Source: Synchiropus splendidus (lineage: Eukaryota > Chordata > Actinopteri > Syngnathiformes > Callionymidae). From it: 64,000 bases of DNA. How positions within the stretch are numbered: the first letter of the stretch is position 1; each line of letters starts with the position of its first letter. Below, piece by piece: positions 48,801 to 60,660 of the stretch. Under the pieces are notes generated by a model. The model did no database searches and had not been told where the DNA came from. It saw only the letters and a program-made list of their open reading frames with translations. Made by a program: the position numbers and the translations under genes. The stretch is taken from positions 434,001-498,000 of the forward strand of contig NW_026527057.1 of the NCBI RefSeq assembly GCF_027744825.2, written 5' to 3'.

Positions 48801-50557
48801 GATAAGGTGGGTTTCGGAACGCCAAACATAAAAGTGTTGATAACTTTCGAAAAACACTTCAGACAGCTTCGATTTGATGTGCACCTACGAGAAAGACCCT
48901 TTCTGCTATAGTGGGATGTTAAAATATCATGTTCTGAAGCTTCCCTGAAAAGTTACGGCACAATGCACAAAAACGCTTTTCATCCTGCGATAAGGTGGGT
49001 TTCGGAACGCCAAACATAAAAGTGTTAATAACTTTCGAAAAACACTTCAGACAGCTTAGATTTGATGTGCAACTACTAGACAGACCCTTTCTGCTATAGT
49101 GGGAGGTTAAAATTTCATGTTCTGAAGCTTCCCTGAAAAGTTATGGCACAATGCGTAAAAACGCTTTTCAGCCTGAGATAAGGTGGGTTTCGGAACGCCA
49201 AACATAAAAGTGTTGATAACTTTCGAAAAACACTTCAGACAGCTTAGATTTGATGTGCAACTACGAGAAAGACCCTTTCTGCTATAGTGGGAGGTTAAAA
49301 TTTCATGTTCTGAAGCTTCCCTGAAAAGTTATGGCACAATGCACAAAAACGCTTTTCAGCCTGAGATAAGGTGGGTTTCGGAAAGCCAAACATAAAAGTG
49401 TTGATAACTTTCGAAAAACACTTCAGACAGCTTAGATTTGATGTGCACCTACTAGAAAGACCCTTTCTGCTATAGTGGGAGGTTAAAATTTCATGTTCTG
49501 AAGCTTCCCTGAAAAGTTATGGCACAATGCACAAAAACGCTTTTCAGCCTGAGAAAAAGTGGGTTTCGGAATGCCAAACATAAAAGTGTTGATAACTTTC
49601 GAAAAACACTTCAGACAGCTGAGATTTGATGTGCAACTACTAGAAAGACCCTTTCTGCTATAGTGGGAGGTTAAAATTTCATGTTCTGAAGCTTCCCTGA
49701 AAAGTTATGGCACAATGCACAAAAACGCTTTTCAGCCTGAGATAAGGTGGGTTTCGGAACGCCAAACATAAAAGTGTTAATAACTTTCGAAAAACACTTC
49801 AGACAGCTTAGATTTGATGTGCACCTACTAGAAAGACCCTTTCTGCTATAGTGGGAGGTTAAAATTTCATGTTCTGAAGCTTCCCTGAAAAGTTACGGCA
49901 CAATGCACAAAAACGCTTTTTAGCCTGAGATAAGGTGGGTTTCGGAACGCCAAACATAAAAGTGTTGATAACTTTCGAAAAATACTTCAGACAGCTTAGA
50001 TTTGATGTGTACCTACTAGAAAGACCCTTTCTGCTATAGTGGGAGGTTAAAATTTCATGTTCTGAAGCTTCCCTGAAAAGTTATGGCACAATGCGAAAAA
50101 ACGCTTTTCAGCCTGAGATAAGGTGGGTTTCGGAACGCCAAACATAAAAGTGTTAATAACTTTCGAAAAACACTTCAGCCAACTTAGATTTGATGTGCAA
50201 CTACGAGAAAGACCGTTTCTGCTATAGTGGGAGGTTAAAATTTCACGTTCTGAAGCTTCCCTGAAAAGTTATGGCACAATGCGTAAAAACGCTTTTCAGC
50301 CTGAGATTAGGTGGGTTTCGGAACGCCAAACATAAAAGTGTTGATAACTTTCGAAAAACACTTCAGACAGTTTAGATTTGATGTGCACCTACTTGAAAGA
50401 CCCTTTCTGCTATAGTGGGAGGTTAAAATTTCATGTTCTGAAGCATCCCTGAAAAGTAATGGCACAATGCGTAAAAACGCTTTTCAGCCTGAGATAAGGT
50501 GGGTTTCGGAACGCCAAACATAAAAGTGTTAATAACTTTCGAAAAACACTTCAGAAA
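45858..50557 (+). repeat. 24-monomer segmental duplication, copy B (25 monomers now)
   Basis: This is the second copy of the segment. It lacks the monomer equivalent to about 41690-41880 in copy A. It carries two extra monomers at about 47285-47700, which include another TTATTGCCCAATG / GAAGCTTGCC pair. Net length is 4,700 bp. Single-base differences from A are few, for example GAAAGATGC (47202) for GAAAGATCC and GAAGCATCC (50449) for GAAGCTTCC. The copy leaves register at about 50577 (GTGCAACTAC rather than GTGCACCTAC). Confidence 0.87.
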
Positions 50558-53500
50558 GCTTAGATTTGATGTGCAACTACTAGAAAGACCCTTTCTGCTA
50601 TAGTGGGAGGTTAAAATTTCATGTTCTGAAGCTTCCCTGAAAAGTTATGGCACAATGCACAAAAACGCTTTTCAGCCTGAGATAAGGTGGGTTTCGGAAC
50701 GCCAAACATAAAAGTGTTGATAACTTTCGAAAAACACTTCAGACAGCTTAGATTTGATGTGCACCTACTAGAAAGACCCTTTCTGCTATAGTGGGAGGTT
50801 AAAATTTCATGTTCTGAAGCTTCCTTGAAAAGTTATGGCACAATGCACAAAAACGCTTTTCAGCCTGAGATAAGGTGGGTTTCGGAACGCCAAACATAAA
50901 AGTGTTAATAACTTTCGAAAAACACTTCAGACAGCTTAGATTTGATGTGCAACTACTAGAAAGACCCTTTCTGCTATAGTGGGATGTTAAAATTTCATGT
51001 TCTGAAGCTTCCCTGAAAAGTTATGGCACAATGCGTAAAAACGCTTTTCAGCCTGAGATAAGGTGGGTTTCGGAACGCCAAACATAAAAGTGTTGATAAC
51101 TTTCGAAAAACACTTCAGACAGCTTAGATTTGATGTGCACCTACTAGAAAGACCCTTTCTGCTATAGTGGGAGGTTAAAATTTCATGTTCTGAAGCTTCC
51201 CTGAAAAGTTCTGGCACAATGCGTAAAAACGCTTTTCAGCCTGAGATAAGGTGGGTTTCGGAACGCCAAACATAAAAGTGTTAATAACTTTCGAAAAACA
51301 CTTCAGACAGCTTAGATTTGATGTGCAACTACTAGAAAGACCCTTTCTGCTGTAGTGGGAGGTTAAAATTTCATGTTCTGAAGCTTCCCTGAAAAGTTAT
51401 GGCACAATGCACAAAAACGCTTTTCAGCCTGAGATAAGGTGGGTTTCGGAAAGCCAAACATAAAAGTGTTGATAACTTTCGAAAAACACTTCAGACAGCT
51501 TAGATTTGATGTGCACCTACTAGAAAGACCCTTTCTGCTATAGTGGGAGGTTAAAATTTCATGTTCTGAAGCTTCCCTGAAAAGTTATGGCACAATGCAC
51601 AAAAACGCTTTTCAGCCTGAGATAAGGTGGGTGTCGGAACGCCAAACATACAAGTGTTGATAACTTTCGAAAAACACTTCTGACAGCTTAGATTTGATGT
51701 GCACCTACTAGAAAGACCCTTTCTGCTATATTGGGAGGTTAAAATTTCATGTTCTGAAGCTTCCCTGAAAAGTTATGGCACAATGCGAAAAAACGCTTTT
51801 CAGCCTGAGATAAGGTGGGTTTCGGAACGCCAAACATAAAAGTGTTAATAACTTTCGAAAAACACTTCAGACAGCTTAGATTTGATGTGCAACTACTAGA
51901 AAGAACCTTTCTGCTATAGTGGGAGGTTAAAATTTCATGTTCTGAAGCTTCCCTGATAAGTTATGGGACAATGCACAAAAACGCTTTTCAGCCTGAGATA
52001 AGGTGGGTTTCGGAACGCCAAACATAAAAGTGTTAATAACTTTGGAAAAACACTTCAGACAGTTTAGATTTGATGTGCACCTACTTGAAAGACGATTTCT
52101 GCTATAGTGGGAGGTTAAAATTTCATGTTCTGAAGCTTCCCTGAAAAGTAATGGCACAATGCGTAAAAACGCTTTTCAGCCTGAGATAAGGTGGGTTTCG
52201 GAACGCCAAACATAAAAGTGTTAATAACTTTCGAAAAACACTTCAGAAAGCTTAGATTTGATGTGCAACTACTAGAAAGACCCTTTCTGCTATAGTGGGA
52301 GGTTAAAATTTCATGTTCTGAAGCTTCCCTGAAAAGTTATGGCACAATGCACAAAAACGCTTTTCAGCCTGAGATAAGGTGGGTTTCGGAACGCCAAACA
52401 TAAAAGTGTTGATAACTTTCGAAAAACACTTCAGACAGCTTAGATTTGATGTGCACCTACTAGAAAGACCCTTTCTGCTATAGTGGGAGGTTAAAATTTC
52501 ATGTTCTGAAGCTTCCTTGAAAAGTTATGGCACAATGCGCAAAAACGCTTTTCAGCCTGAAATAAGGTGGGTTTCGGAACGCCAAACATAAAAGTGTTAA
52601 TAACTTTCGAAAAACACTTCAGACAGCTTAGATTTGATGTGCAACTACTAGAAAGACCCTTTCTGCTATAGTGGGATGTTAAAATTTCATGTTCTGAAGC
52701 TTCCCTGAAAAGTTATGGCACAATGCGTAAAAACGCTTTTCAGCCTGAGATAAGGTGGGTTTCGGAACGCCAAACATAAAAGTGTTGATAACTTTCGAAA
52801 AACACTTCAGACAGCTTAGATTTGATGTGCACCTACTAGAAAGACCCTTTCTGCTATAGTGGGAGGTTAAAATTTCATGTTCTGAAGCTTCCCTGAAAAG
52901 TTCTGGCACAATGCGTAAAAACGCTTTTCAGCCTGAGATAAGGTGGGTTTCGGAACGCCAAACATAAAAGTGTTAATAACTTTCGAAAAACACTTCAGAC
53001 AGCTTAGATTTGATGTGCAACTACTAGAAAGACCCTTTCTGCTGTAGTGGGAGGTTAAAATTTCATGTTCTGAAGCTTCCCTGAAAAGTTATGGCACAAT
53101 GCACAAAAACGCTTTTCAGCCTGAGATAAGGTGGGTTTCGGAAAGCCAAACATAAAAGTGTTGATAACTTTCGAAAAACACTTCAGACAGCTTAGATTTG
53201 ATGTGCACCTACTAGAAAGACCCTTTCTGCTATAGTGGGAGGTTAAAATTTCATGTTCTGAAGCTTCCCTGAAAAGTTATGGCACATAGCACAAAAACGC
53301 TTTTCATCCTGAGATAAGGTGGGTTTCGGAACGCCAAACATAAAAGTGTTGATAACTTTCGAAAAACACTTCTGACAGCTTAGATTTGATGTGCACCGAC
53401 TAGAAAGACCCTTTCTGCTATATTGGGAGGTTAAAATTTCATGTTCTGAAGCTTCCCTGAAAAGTTATGGCACAATGCGAAAAAACGCTTTTCAGCCTGA

Positions 53501-54005
53501 GATAAGGTGGGTTTCGGAACGCCAAACATAAAAGTGTTAATAACTTTCGAAAAACACTTCACACAGCTTAGATTTGATGTGCAACTACTAGAAAGAACCT
53601 TTCTGCTATAGTGGGAGGTTAAAATTTCATGTTCTGAAGCTTCCCTGAAAAGTTATGGCACATAGCACAAAAACGCTTTTCAGCCTGAGATAAGGTGGGT
53701 TTCGGAACGCCAAACATAAAAGTGTTGATAACTTTCGAAAAACACTTCTGACAGCTTAGATTTGATGTGCACCTACTAGAAAGACCCTTTCTGCTATATT
53801 GGGAGGTTAAAATTTCATGTTCTGAAGCTTCCCTGAAAAGTTATGGCACAATGCGAAAAAACGCTTTTCAGCCTGAGATAAGGTGGGTTTCGGAACGCCA
53901 AACATAAAAGTGTTAATAACTTTCGAAAAACACTTCAGACAGCTTAGATTTGATGTGCAACTACTAAAAAGAACCTTTCTGCTATAGTGGGAGGTTAAAA
54001 TTTCA
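48930..54005 (+). repeat. 27-monomer (5,076-bp) segmental duplication, copy 1
   Basis: From about 48930 the sequence recurs 5,076 bp (27 x 188) downstream. Markers are CATCCTGCGATAAGG (48980 and 54056), GAAAAAGTGGG, CAGCCAACTTAG, GGGATGTTAAAATTTC, GTTCTGGCACAATG (51209 and 56285), CATACAAGTG, CTTCTGACAGC, CTGATAAGTTATGGGAC (51953 and 57029) and GCACATAGCAC (53283 and 58359). This unit overlaps the second half of the 24-monomer copy B. It contains an extra 2-monomer (376-bp) repeat of the CATAGCAC pair at about 53285-54005. Confidence 0.87.
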
Positions 54006-57000
54006 TGTTCTGAAGCTTCCCTGAAAAGTTACGGCACAATGCACAAAAACGCTTTTCATCCTGCGATAAGGTGGGTTTCGGAACGCCAAACATAAAAGTG
54101 TTAATAACTTTCGAAAAACACTTCAGACAGCTTAGATTTGATGTGCAACTACTAGACAGACCCTTTCTGCTATAGTGGGAGGTTAAAATTTCATGTTCTG
54201 AAGCTTCCCTGAAAAGTTATGGCACAATGCGTAAAAACGCTTTTCAGCCTGAGATAAGGTGGGTTTCGGAACGCCAAACATAAAAGTGTTGATAACTTTC
54301 GAAAAACACTTCAGACAGCTTAGATTTGATGTGCAACTACGAGAAAGACCCTTTCTGCTATAGTGGGAGGTTAAAATTTCATGTTCTGAAGCTTCCCTGA
54401 AAAGTTATGGCACAATGCACAAAAACGCTTTTCAGCCTGAGATAAGGTGGGTTTCGGAAAGCCAAACATAAAAGTGTTGATAACTTTCGAAAAACACTTC
54501 AGACAGCTTAGATTTGATGTGCACCTACTAGAAAGACCCTTTCTGCTATAGTGGGAGGTTAAAATTTCATGTTCTGAAGCTTCCCTGAAAAGTTATGGCA
54601 CAATGCACAAAAACGCTTTTCAGCCTGAGAAAAAGTGGGTTTCGGAATGCCAAACATAAAAGTGTTGATAACTTTCGAAAAACACTTCAGACAGCTTAGA
54701 TTTGATGTGCACCTACTAGAAAGACCCTTTCTGCTATAGTGGGAGGTTAAAATTTCATGTTCTGAAGCTTCCCTGAAAAGTTATGGCACAATGCACAAAA
54801 ACGCTTTTCAGCCTGAGATAAGGTGGGTTTCGGAACGCCAAACATAAAAGTGTTGATAACTTTCGAAAAACACTTCAGACAGCTTAGATTTGATGTGCAC
54901 CTACTAGAAAGACCCTTTCTGCTATAGTGGGAGGTTAAAATTTCATGTTCTGAAGCTTCCCTGAAAAGTTACGGCACAATGCACAAAAACGCTTTTTAGC
55001 CTGAGATAAGGTGGGTTTCGGAACGCCAAACATAAAAGTGTTGATAACTTTCGAAAAATACTTCAGACAGCTTAGATTTGATGTGTACCTACTAGAAAGA
55101 CCCTTTCTGCTATAGTGGGAGGTTAAAATTTCATGTTCTGAAGCTTCCCTGAAAAGTTATGGCACAATGCGAAAAAACGCTTTTCAGCCTGAGATAAGGT
55201 GGGTTTCGGAACGCCAAACATAAAAGTGGTAATAACTTTCGAAAAACACTTCAGCCAACTTAGATTTGATGTGCAACTACGAGAAAGACCGTTTCTGCTA
55301 TAGTGGGAGGTTAAAATTTCACGTTCTGAAGCTTCCCTGAAAAGTTATGGCACAATGCGTAAAAACGCTTTTCAGCCTGAGATTAGGTGGGTTTCGGAAC
55401 GCCAAACATAAAAATGTTGATAACTTTCGAAAAACACTTCAGACAGTTTAGATTTGATGTGCACCTACTTGAAAGACCCTTTCTGCTATAGTGGGAGGTT
55501 AAAATTTCATGTTCTGAAGCTTCCCTGAAAAGTAATGGCACAATGCGTAAAAACGCTTTTCAGCCTGAGATAAGGTGGGTTTCGGAACGCCAAACATAAA
55601 AGTGTTAATAACTTTCGAAAAACACTTCAGAAAGCTTAGATTTGATGTGCAACTACTAGAAAGACCCTTTCTGCTATAGTGGGAGGTTAAAATTTCATGT
55701 TCTGAAGCTTCCCTGAAAAGTTATGGCACAATGCACAAAAACGCTTTTCAGCCTGAGATAAGGTGGGTTTCGGAACGCCAAACATAAAAGTGTTGATAAC
55801 TTTCGAAAAACACTTCAGACAGCTTAGATTTGATGTGCACCTACTAGAAAGACCCTTTCTGCTATAGTGGGAGGTTAAAATTTCATGTTCTGAAGCTTCG
55901 TTGAAAAGTTATGGCACAATGCACAAAAACGCTTTTCAGCCTGAGATAAGGTGGGTTTCGGAACGCCAAACATAAAAGTGTTAATAACTTTCGAAAAACA
56001 CTTCAGACAGCTTAGATTTGATGTGCAACTACTAGAAAGACCCTTTCAGCTATAGTGGGATGTTAAAATTTCATGTTCTGAAGCTTCCCTGAAAAGTTAT
56101 TGCACAATGCGTAAAAACGCTTTTCAGCCTGAGATAAGGTGGGTTTCGGAACGCCAAACATAAAAGTGTTGATAACTTTCGAAAAACACTTCAGACAGCT
56201 TAGATTTGATGTGCACCTACTAGAAAGACCCTTTCTGCTATAGTGGGAGGTTAAAATTTCATGTTCTGAAGCTTCCCTGAAAAGTTCTGGCACAATGCGT
56301 AAAAACGCTTTTCAGCCTGAGATAAGGTGGGTTTCGGAACGCCAAACATAAAAGTGTTAATAACTTTCGAAAAACACTTCAGACAGCTTAGATTTGATGT
56401 GCAACTACTAGAAAGACCCTTTCTGCTGTAGTGGGAGGTTAAAATTTCATGTTCTGAAGCTTCCCTGAAAAGTTATGGCACAATGCACAAAAACGCTTTT
56501 CAGCCTGAGATAAGGTGGGTTTCGGAAAGCCAAACATAAAAGTGTTGATAACTTTCGAAAAACACTTCAGACAGCTTAGATTTGATGTGCACCTACTAGA
56601 AAGACCCTTTCTGCTATAGTGGGAGGTTAAAATTTCATGTTCTGAAGCTTCCCTGAAAAGTTATGGCACAATGCACAAAAACGCTTTTCAGCCTGAGATA
56701 AGGTGGGTTTCGGAACGCCAAACATACAAGTGTTGATAACTTTCGAAAAACACTTCTGACAGCTTAGATTTGATGTGCACCTACTAGAAAGACCCTTTCT
56801 GCTATATTGGGAGGTTAAAATTTCATGTTCTGAAGCTTCCCTGAAAAGTTATGGCACAATGCGAAAAAACGCTTTTCAGCCTGAGATAAGGTGGGTTTCG
56901 GAACGCCAAACATAAAAGTGTTAATAACTTTCGAAAAACACTTCAGACAGCTTAGATTTGATGTGCAACTACTAGAAAGAACCTTTCTGCTATAGTGGGA

Positions 57001-58720
57001 GGTTAAAATTTCATGTTCTGAAGCTTCCCTGATAAGTTATGGGACAATGCACAAAAACGCTTTTCAGCCTGAGATAAGGTGGGTTTCGGAACGCCAAACA
57101 TAAAGGTGTTAATAACTTTGGAAAAACACTTCAGACAGTTTAGATTTGATGTGCACCTACTTGAAAGACGATTTCTGCTATAGTGGGAGGTTAAAATTTC
57201 ATGTTCTGAAGCTTCCCTGAAAAGTAATGGCACAATGCGTAAAAACGCTTTTCAGCCTGAGATAAGGTGGGTTTCGGAACGCCAAACATAAAAGTGTTAA
57301 TAACTTTCGAAAAACACTTCAGAAAGCTTAGATTTGATGTGCAACTACTAGAAAGACCCTTTCTGCTATAGTGGGAGGTTAAAATTTCATGTTCTGAAGC
57401 TTCCCTGAAAAGTTATGGCACAATGCACAAAAACGCTTTTCAGCCTGAGATAAGGTGGGTTTCGGAACGCCAAACATAAAAGTGTTGATAACTTTCGAAA
57501 AACACTTCAGACAGCTTAGATTTGATGTGCACCTACAAGAAAGACCCTTTCTGCTATAGTGGGAGGTTAAAATTTCATGTTCTGAAGCTTCCTTGAAAAG
57601 TTATGGCACAATGCGCAAAAACGCTTTTCAGCCTGAGATAAGGTGGGTTTCGGAACGCCAAACATAAAAGTGTTAATAACTTTCGAAAAACACTTCAGAC
57701 AGCTTAGATTTGATGTGCAACTACTAGAAAGACCCTTTCTGCTATAGTGGGATGTTAAAATTTCATGTTCTGAAGCTTCCCTGAAAAGTTATGGCACAAT
57801 GCGTAAAAACGCTTTTCAGCCTGAGATAAGGTGGGTTTCGGAACGCCAAACATAAAAGTGTTGATAACTTTCGAAAAACACTTCAGACAGCTTAGATTTG
57901 ATGTGCACCTACTAGAAAGACCCTTTCTGCTATAGTGGGAGGTTAAAATTTCATGTTCTGAAGCTTCCCTGAAAAGTTCTGGCACAATGCGTAAAAACGC
58001 TTTTCAGCCTGAGATAAGGTGGGTTTCGGAACGCCAAACATAAAAGTGTTAATAACTTTCGAAAAACACTTCAGACAGCTTAGATTTGATGTGCAACTAC
58101 TAGAAAGACCCTTTCTGCTGTAGTGGGAGGTTAAAATTTCATGTTCTGAAGCTTCCCTGAAAAGTTATGGCACAATGCACAAAAACGCTTTTCAGCCTGA
58201 GATAAGGTGGGTTTCGGAAAGCCAAACATAAAAGTGTTGATAACTTTCGAAAAACACTTCAGACAGCTTAGATTTGATGTGCACCTACTAGAAAGACCCT
58301 TTCTGCTATAGTGGGAGGTTAAAATTTCATGTTCTGAAGCTTCCCTGAAAAGTTATGGCACATAGCACAAAAACGCTTTTCAGCCTGAGATAAGGTGGGT
58401 TTCGGAACGCCAAACATAAAAGTGTTGATAACTTTCGAAAAACACTTCTGACAGCTTAGATTTGATGTGCACCTACTAGAAAGACCCTTTCTGCTATATT
58501 GGGAGGTTAAAATTTCATGTTCTGAAGCTTCCCTGAAAAGTTATGGCACAATGCGAAAAAACGCTTTTCAGCCTGAGATAAGGTGGGTTTCGGAACGCCA
58601 AACATAAAAGTGTTAATAACTTTCGAAAAACACTTCAGACAGCTTAGATTTGATGTGCAACTACTAGAAAGAACCTTTCTGCTATAGTGGGAGGTTAAAA
58701 TTTCATGTTCTGAAGCTTCC
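54006..58720 (+). repeat. 27-monomer segmental duplication, copy 2
   Basis: This second copy agrees with copy 1 at nearly all diagnostic sites. A few differences were noted: the TACAAGAAAG monomer at 57535, AAAGGTGTTAATAAC at 57104, AAAAATGTTG at 55411, and CTTCGTTGAAAAG at 55897 for CTTCCTTGAAAAG. Register is lost at about 58720, where CTGATAAGTTATGGGAC appears instead of CTGAAAAGTTATGGCAC. That ending repeats the 57.03-kb monomer at an offset of 1,692 bp (9 monomers). Confidence 0.85.
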
Positions 58721-60660
58721 CTGATAAGTTATGGGACAATGCACAAAAACGCTTTTCAGCCTGAGATAAGGTGGGTTTCGGAACGCCAAACATAAAAGTG
58801 TTAATAACTTTGGAAAAACACTTCAGACAGTTTAGATTTGATGTGCAACTACTAGAAAGACCCTTTCTGCTATAGTGGGAGGTTAAAATTTCATGTTCTG
58901 AAGCTTCCCTGAAAAGTTATGGCACAAAGCACAGAAACGCTTTTCAGCCTGAGATAAGGTGGGTTTCGGAACGCCAAACATAAAAGTGTTGATAACTTTT
59001 GAAAAACACTTCAGACAGCTTAGATTTGATGTGCACCTACTAGAAAGACCCTTTCTGCTATAGTGGGAGGTTAAAATTTCATGTTCTGAAGCTTCCCTGA
59101 AAAGTTTTGGCACAATGCACAAAAACGCTTTTCAGCCTGAGATAAGGTGGGTTTCGGAACGCCAAACATAAAAGTGTTGATAACTTTCGAAAAACACTTC
59201 AGACAGCTTAGATTTGATGTGCACCTACTAGAAAGACCCTTTCTGCGATAGTGGGAGGTTAAAATTTCATGTTCTGAAGCTTCCTTGAAAAGTTATGGCA
59301 CAATGCATAAAAACGCTTTTCAGCCTGAGATAAGGTGAGTTTCGGAACGCCAAACATAAAAGTGTTAATAACTTTCGAAAAACACTTCAGACAGCTTAGA
59401 TTTGATGTGCAACTACTAGAAAGACCCTTTCTGCTAGAGTGGGAGGTTAAAATTTCATGTTCTCAAGCTTCCCTGAAAAGTTATGGCACAATGCGTAAAA
59501 ACGCTTTTCAGCCTGAGATAAGGTGGGTTTCGGAACGCCAAACATAAAAGTGTTGATAACTTTCGAAAAACACTTCAGACAGCTTATATTTCATGTGCAC
59601 CTACTAGAAAGACCCTTTCTGCTATAGTGGGAGGTTAAAATTTCATGTCCTGAAGCTTCCCTGAAAAGTTCTGGCACAATGCGTAAAAACGCTTTTCAGC
59701 CTGAGATAAGGTGGGTTTTGGAACGCCAAACATAAAAGTGTTAATAACTTTCGAAAAACACTTCAGACAGCTTAGATTTGATGTGCAACTACGAGAAAGA
59801 CCCTTTCTGCTATAGTGGGAGGTTAAAATTTCATGTTCTGAAGCTTCCCTGAAAAGTTATGGCACAATGCACAAAAACGCTTTTCAGCCTGAGATAAGGT
59901 GGGTTTCGGAAAGCCAAACATAAAAGTGTTGATAACTTTCGAAAAACACTTCAGACAGCTTAGATTTGATGTGCACCTACTAGAAAGACCCTTTCTGCTA
60001 TAGTGGGAGGTTAAAATTTCATGTTCTGAAGCTTCCCTGAAAAGTTATGGCACAATGCACAAAAACGCTTTTCAGCCTGAGAAAAAGTGGGTTTCGGAAT
60101 GCCAAACATAAAAGTGTTGATAACTTTCGAAAAACACTTCAGACAGCTTAGATTTGATGTGCAACTACTAGAAAGACCCTTTCTGCTATAGTTGGAGGTT
60201 AAAATTTCATGTTATGAAGCTTCCCTGAAAAGTTATGGCACAATGCACAAAAACGCTTTTCAGCCTGAGATAAGGTGGGTTTCGGAACGCCAAACATAAA
60301 AGTGTTAATAACTTTCGAAAAACACTTCAGACAGCTGAGATTTGATGTGCAACTACTAGAAAGACCCTTTCTGCTATAGTGGGAGGTTAAAATTTCATGT
60401 TCTGAAGCTTCCCTGAAAAGTTATGGCACAATGCGTAAAAACGCTTTTCAGCCTGAGATAAGGTGGGTTTCGGAACGCCAAACATAAAAGTGTTAATAAC
60501 TTTGGAAAAACACTTCAGACAGTTTAGATTTGATGTGCAACTACTAGAAAGACCCTTTCTGCTATAGTGGGAGGTCAAAATTTCATGTTCTGAAGCTTCC
60601 CTGAAAAGTTATGGCACAATGCGTAAAATCGCTTTTCAACCTGAGATAAGGTGGGTTTCG
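58721..60660 (+). repeat. Transitional monomers before the uniform right block
   Basis: These monomers have private variants: GCACAAAGCACAG (58922), GAAAAGTTTTGG (59100), CTGCGATAG, CTAGAGTGGG (59436), TTCTCAAGC (59461), CTTATATTTCATG (59584) and GTTATGAAGC (60210). The GAAAAAGTGGG monomer type from the 54.6-kb region reappears at about 60080. Only satellite sequence is present. Confidence 0.8.
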
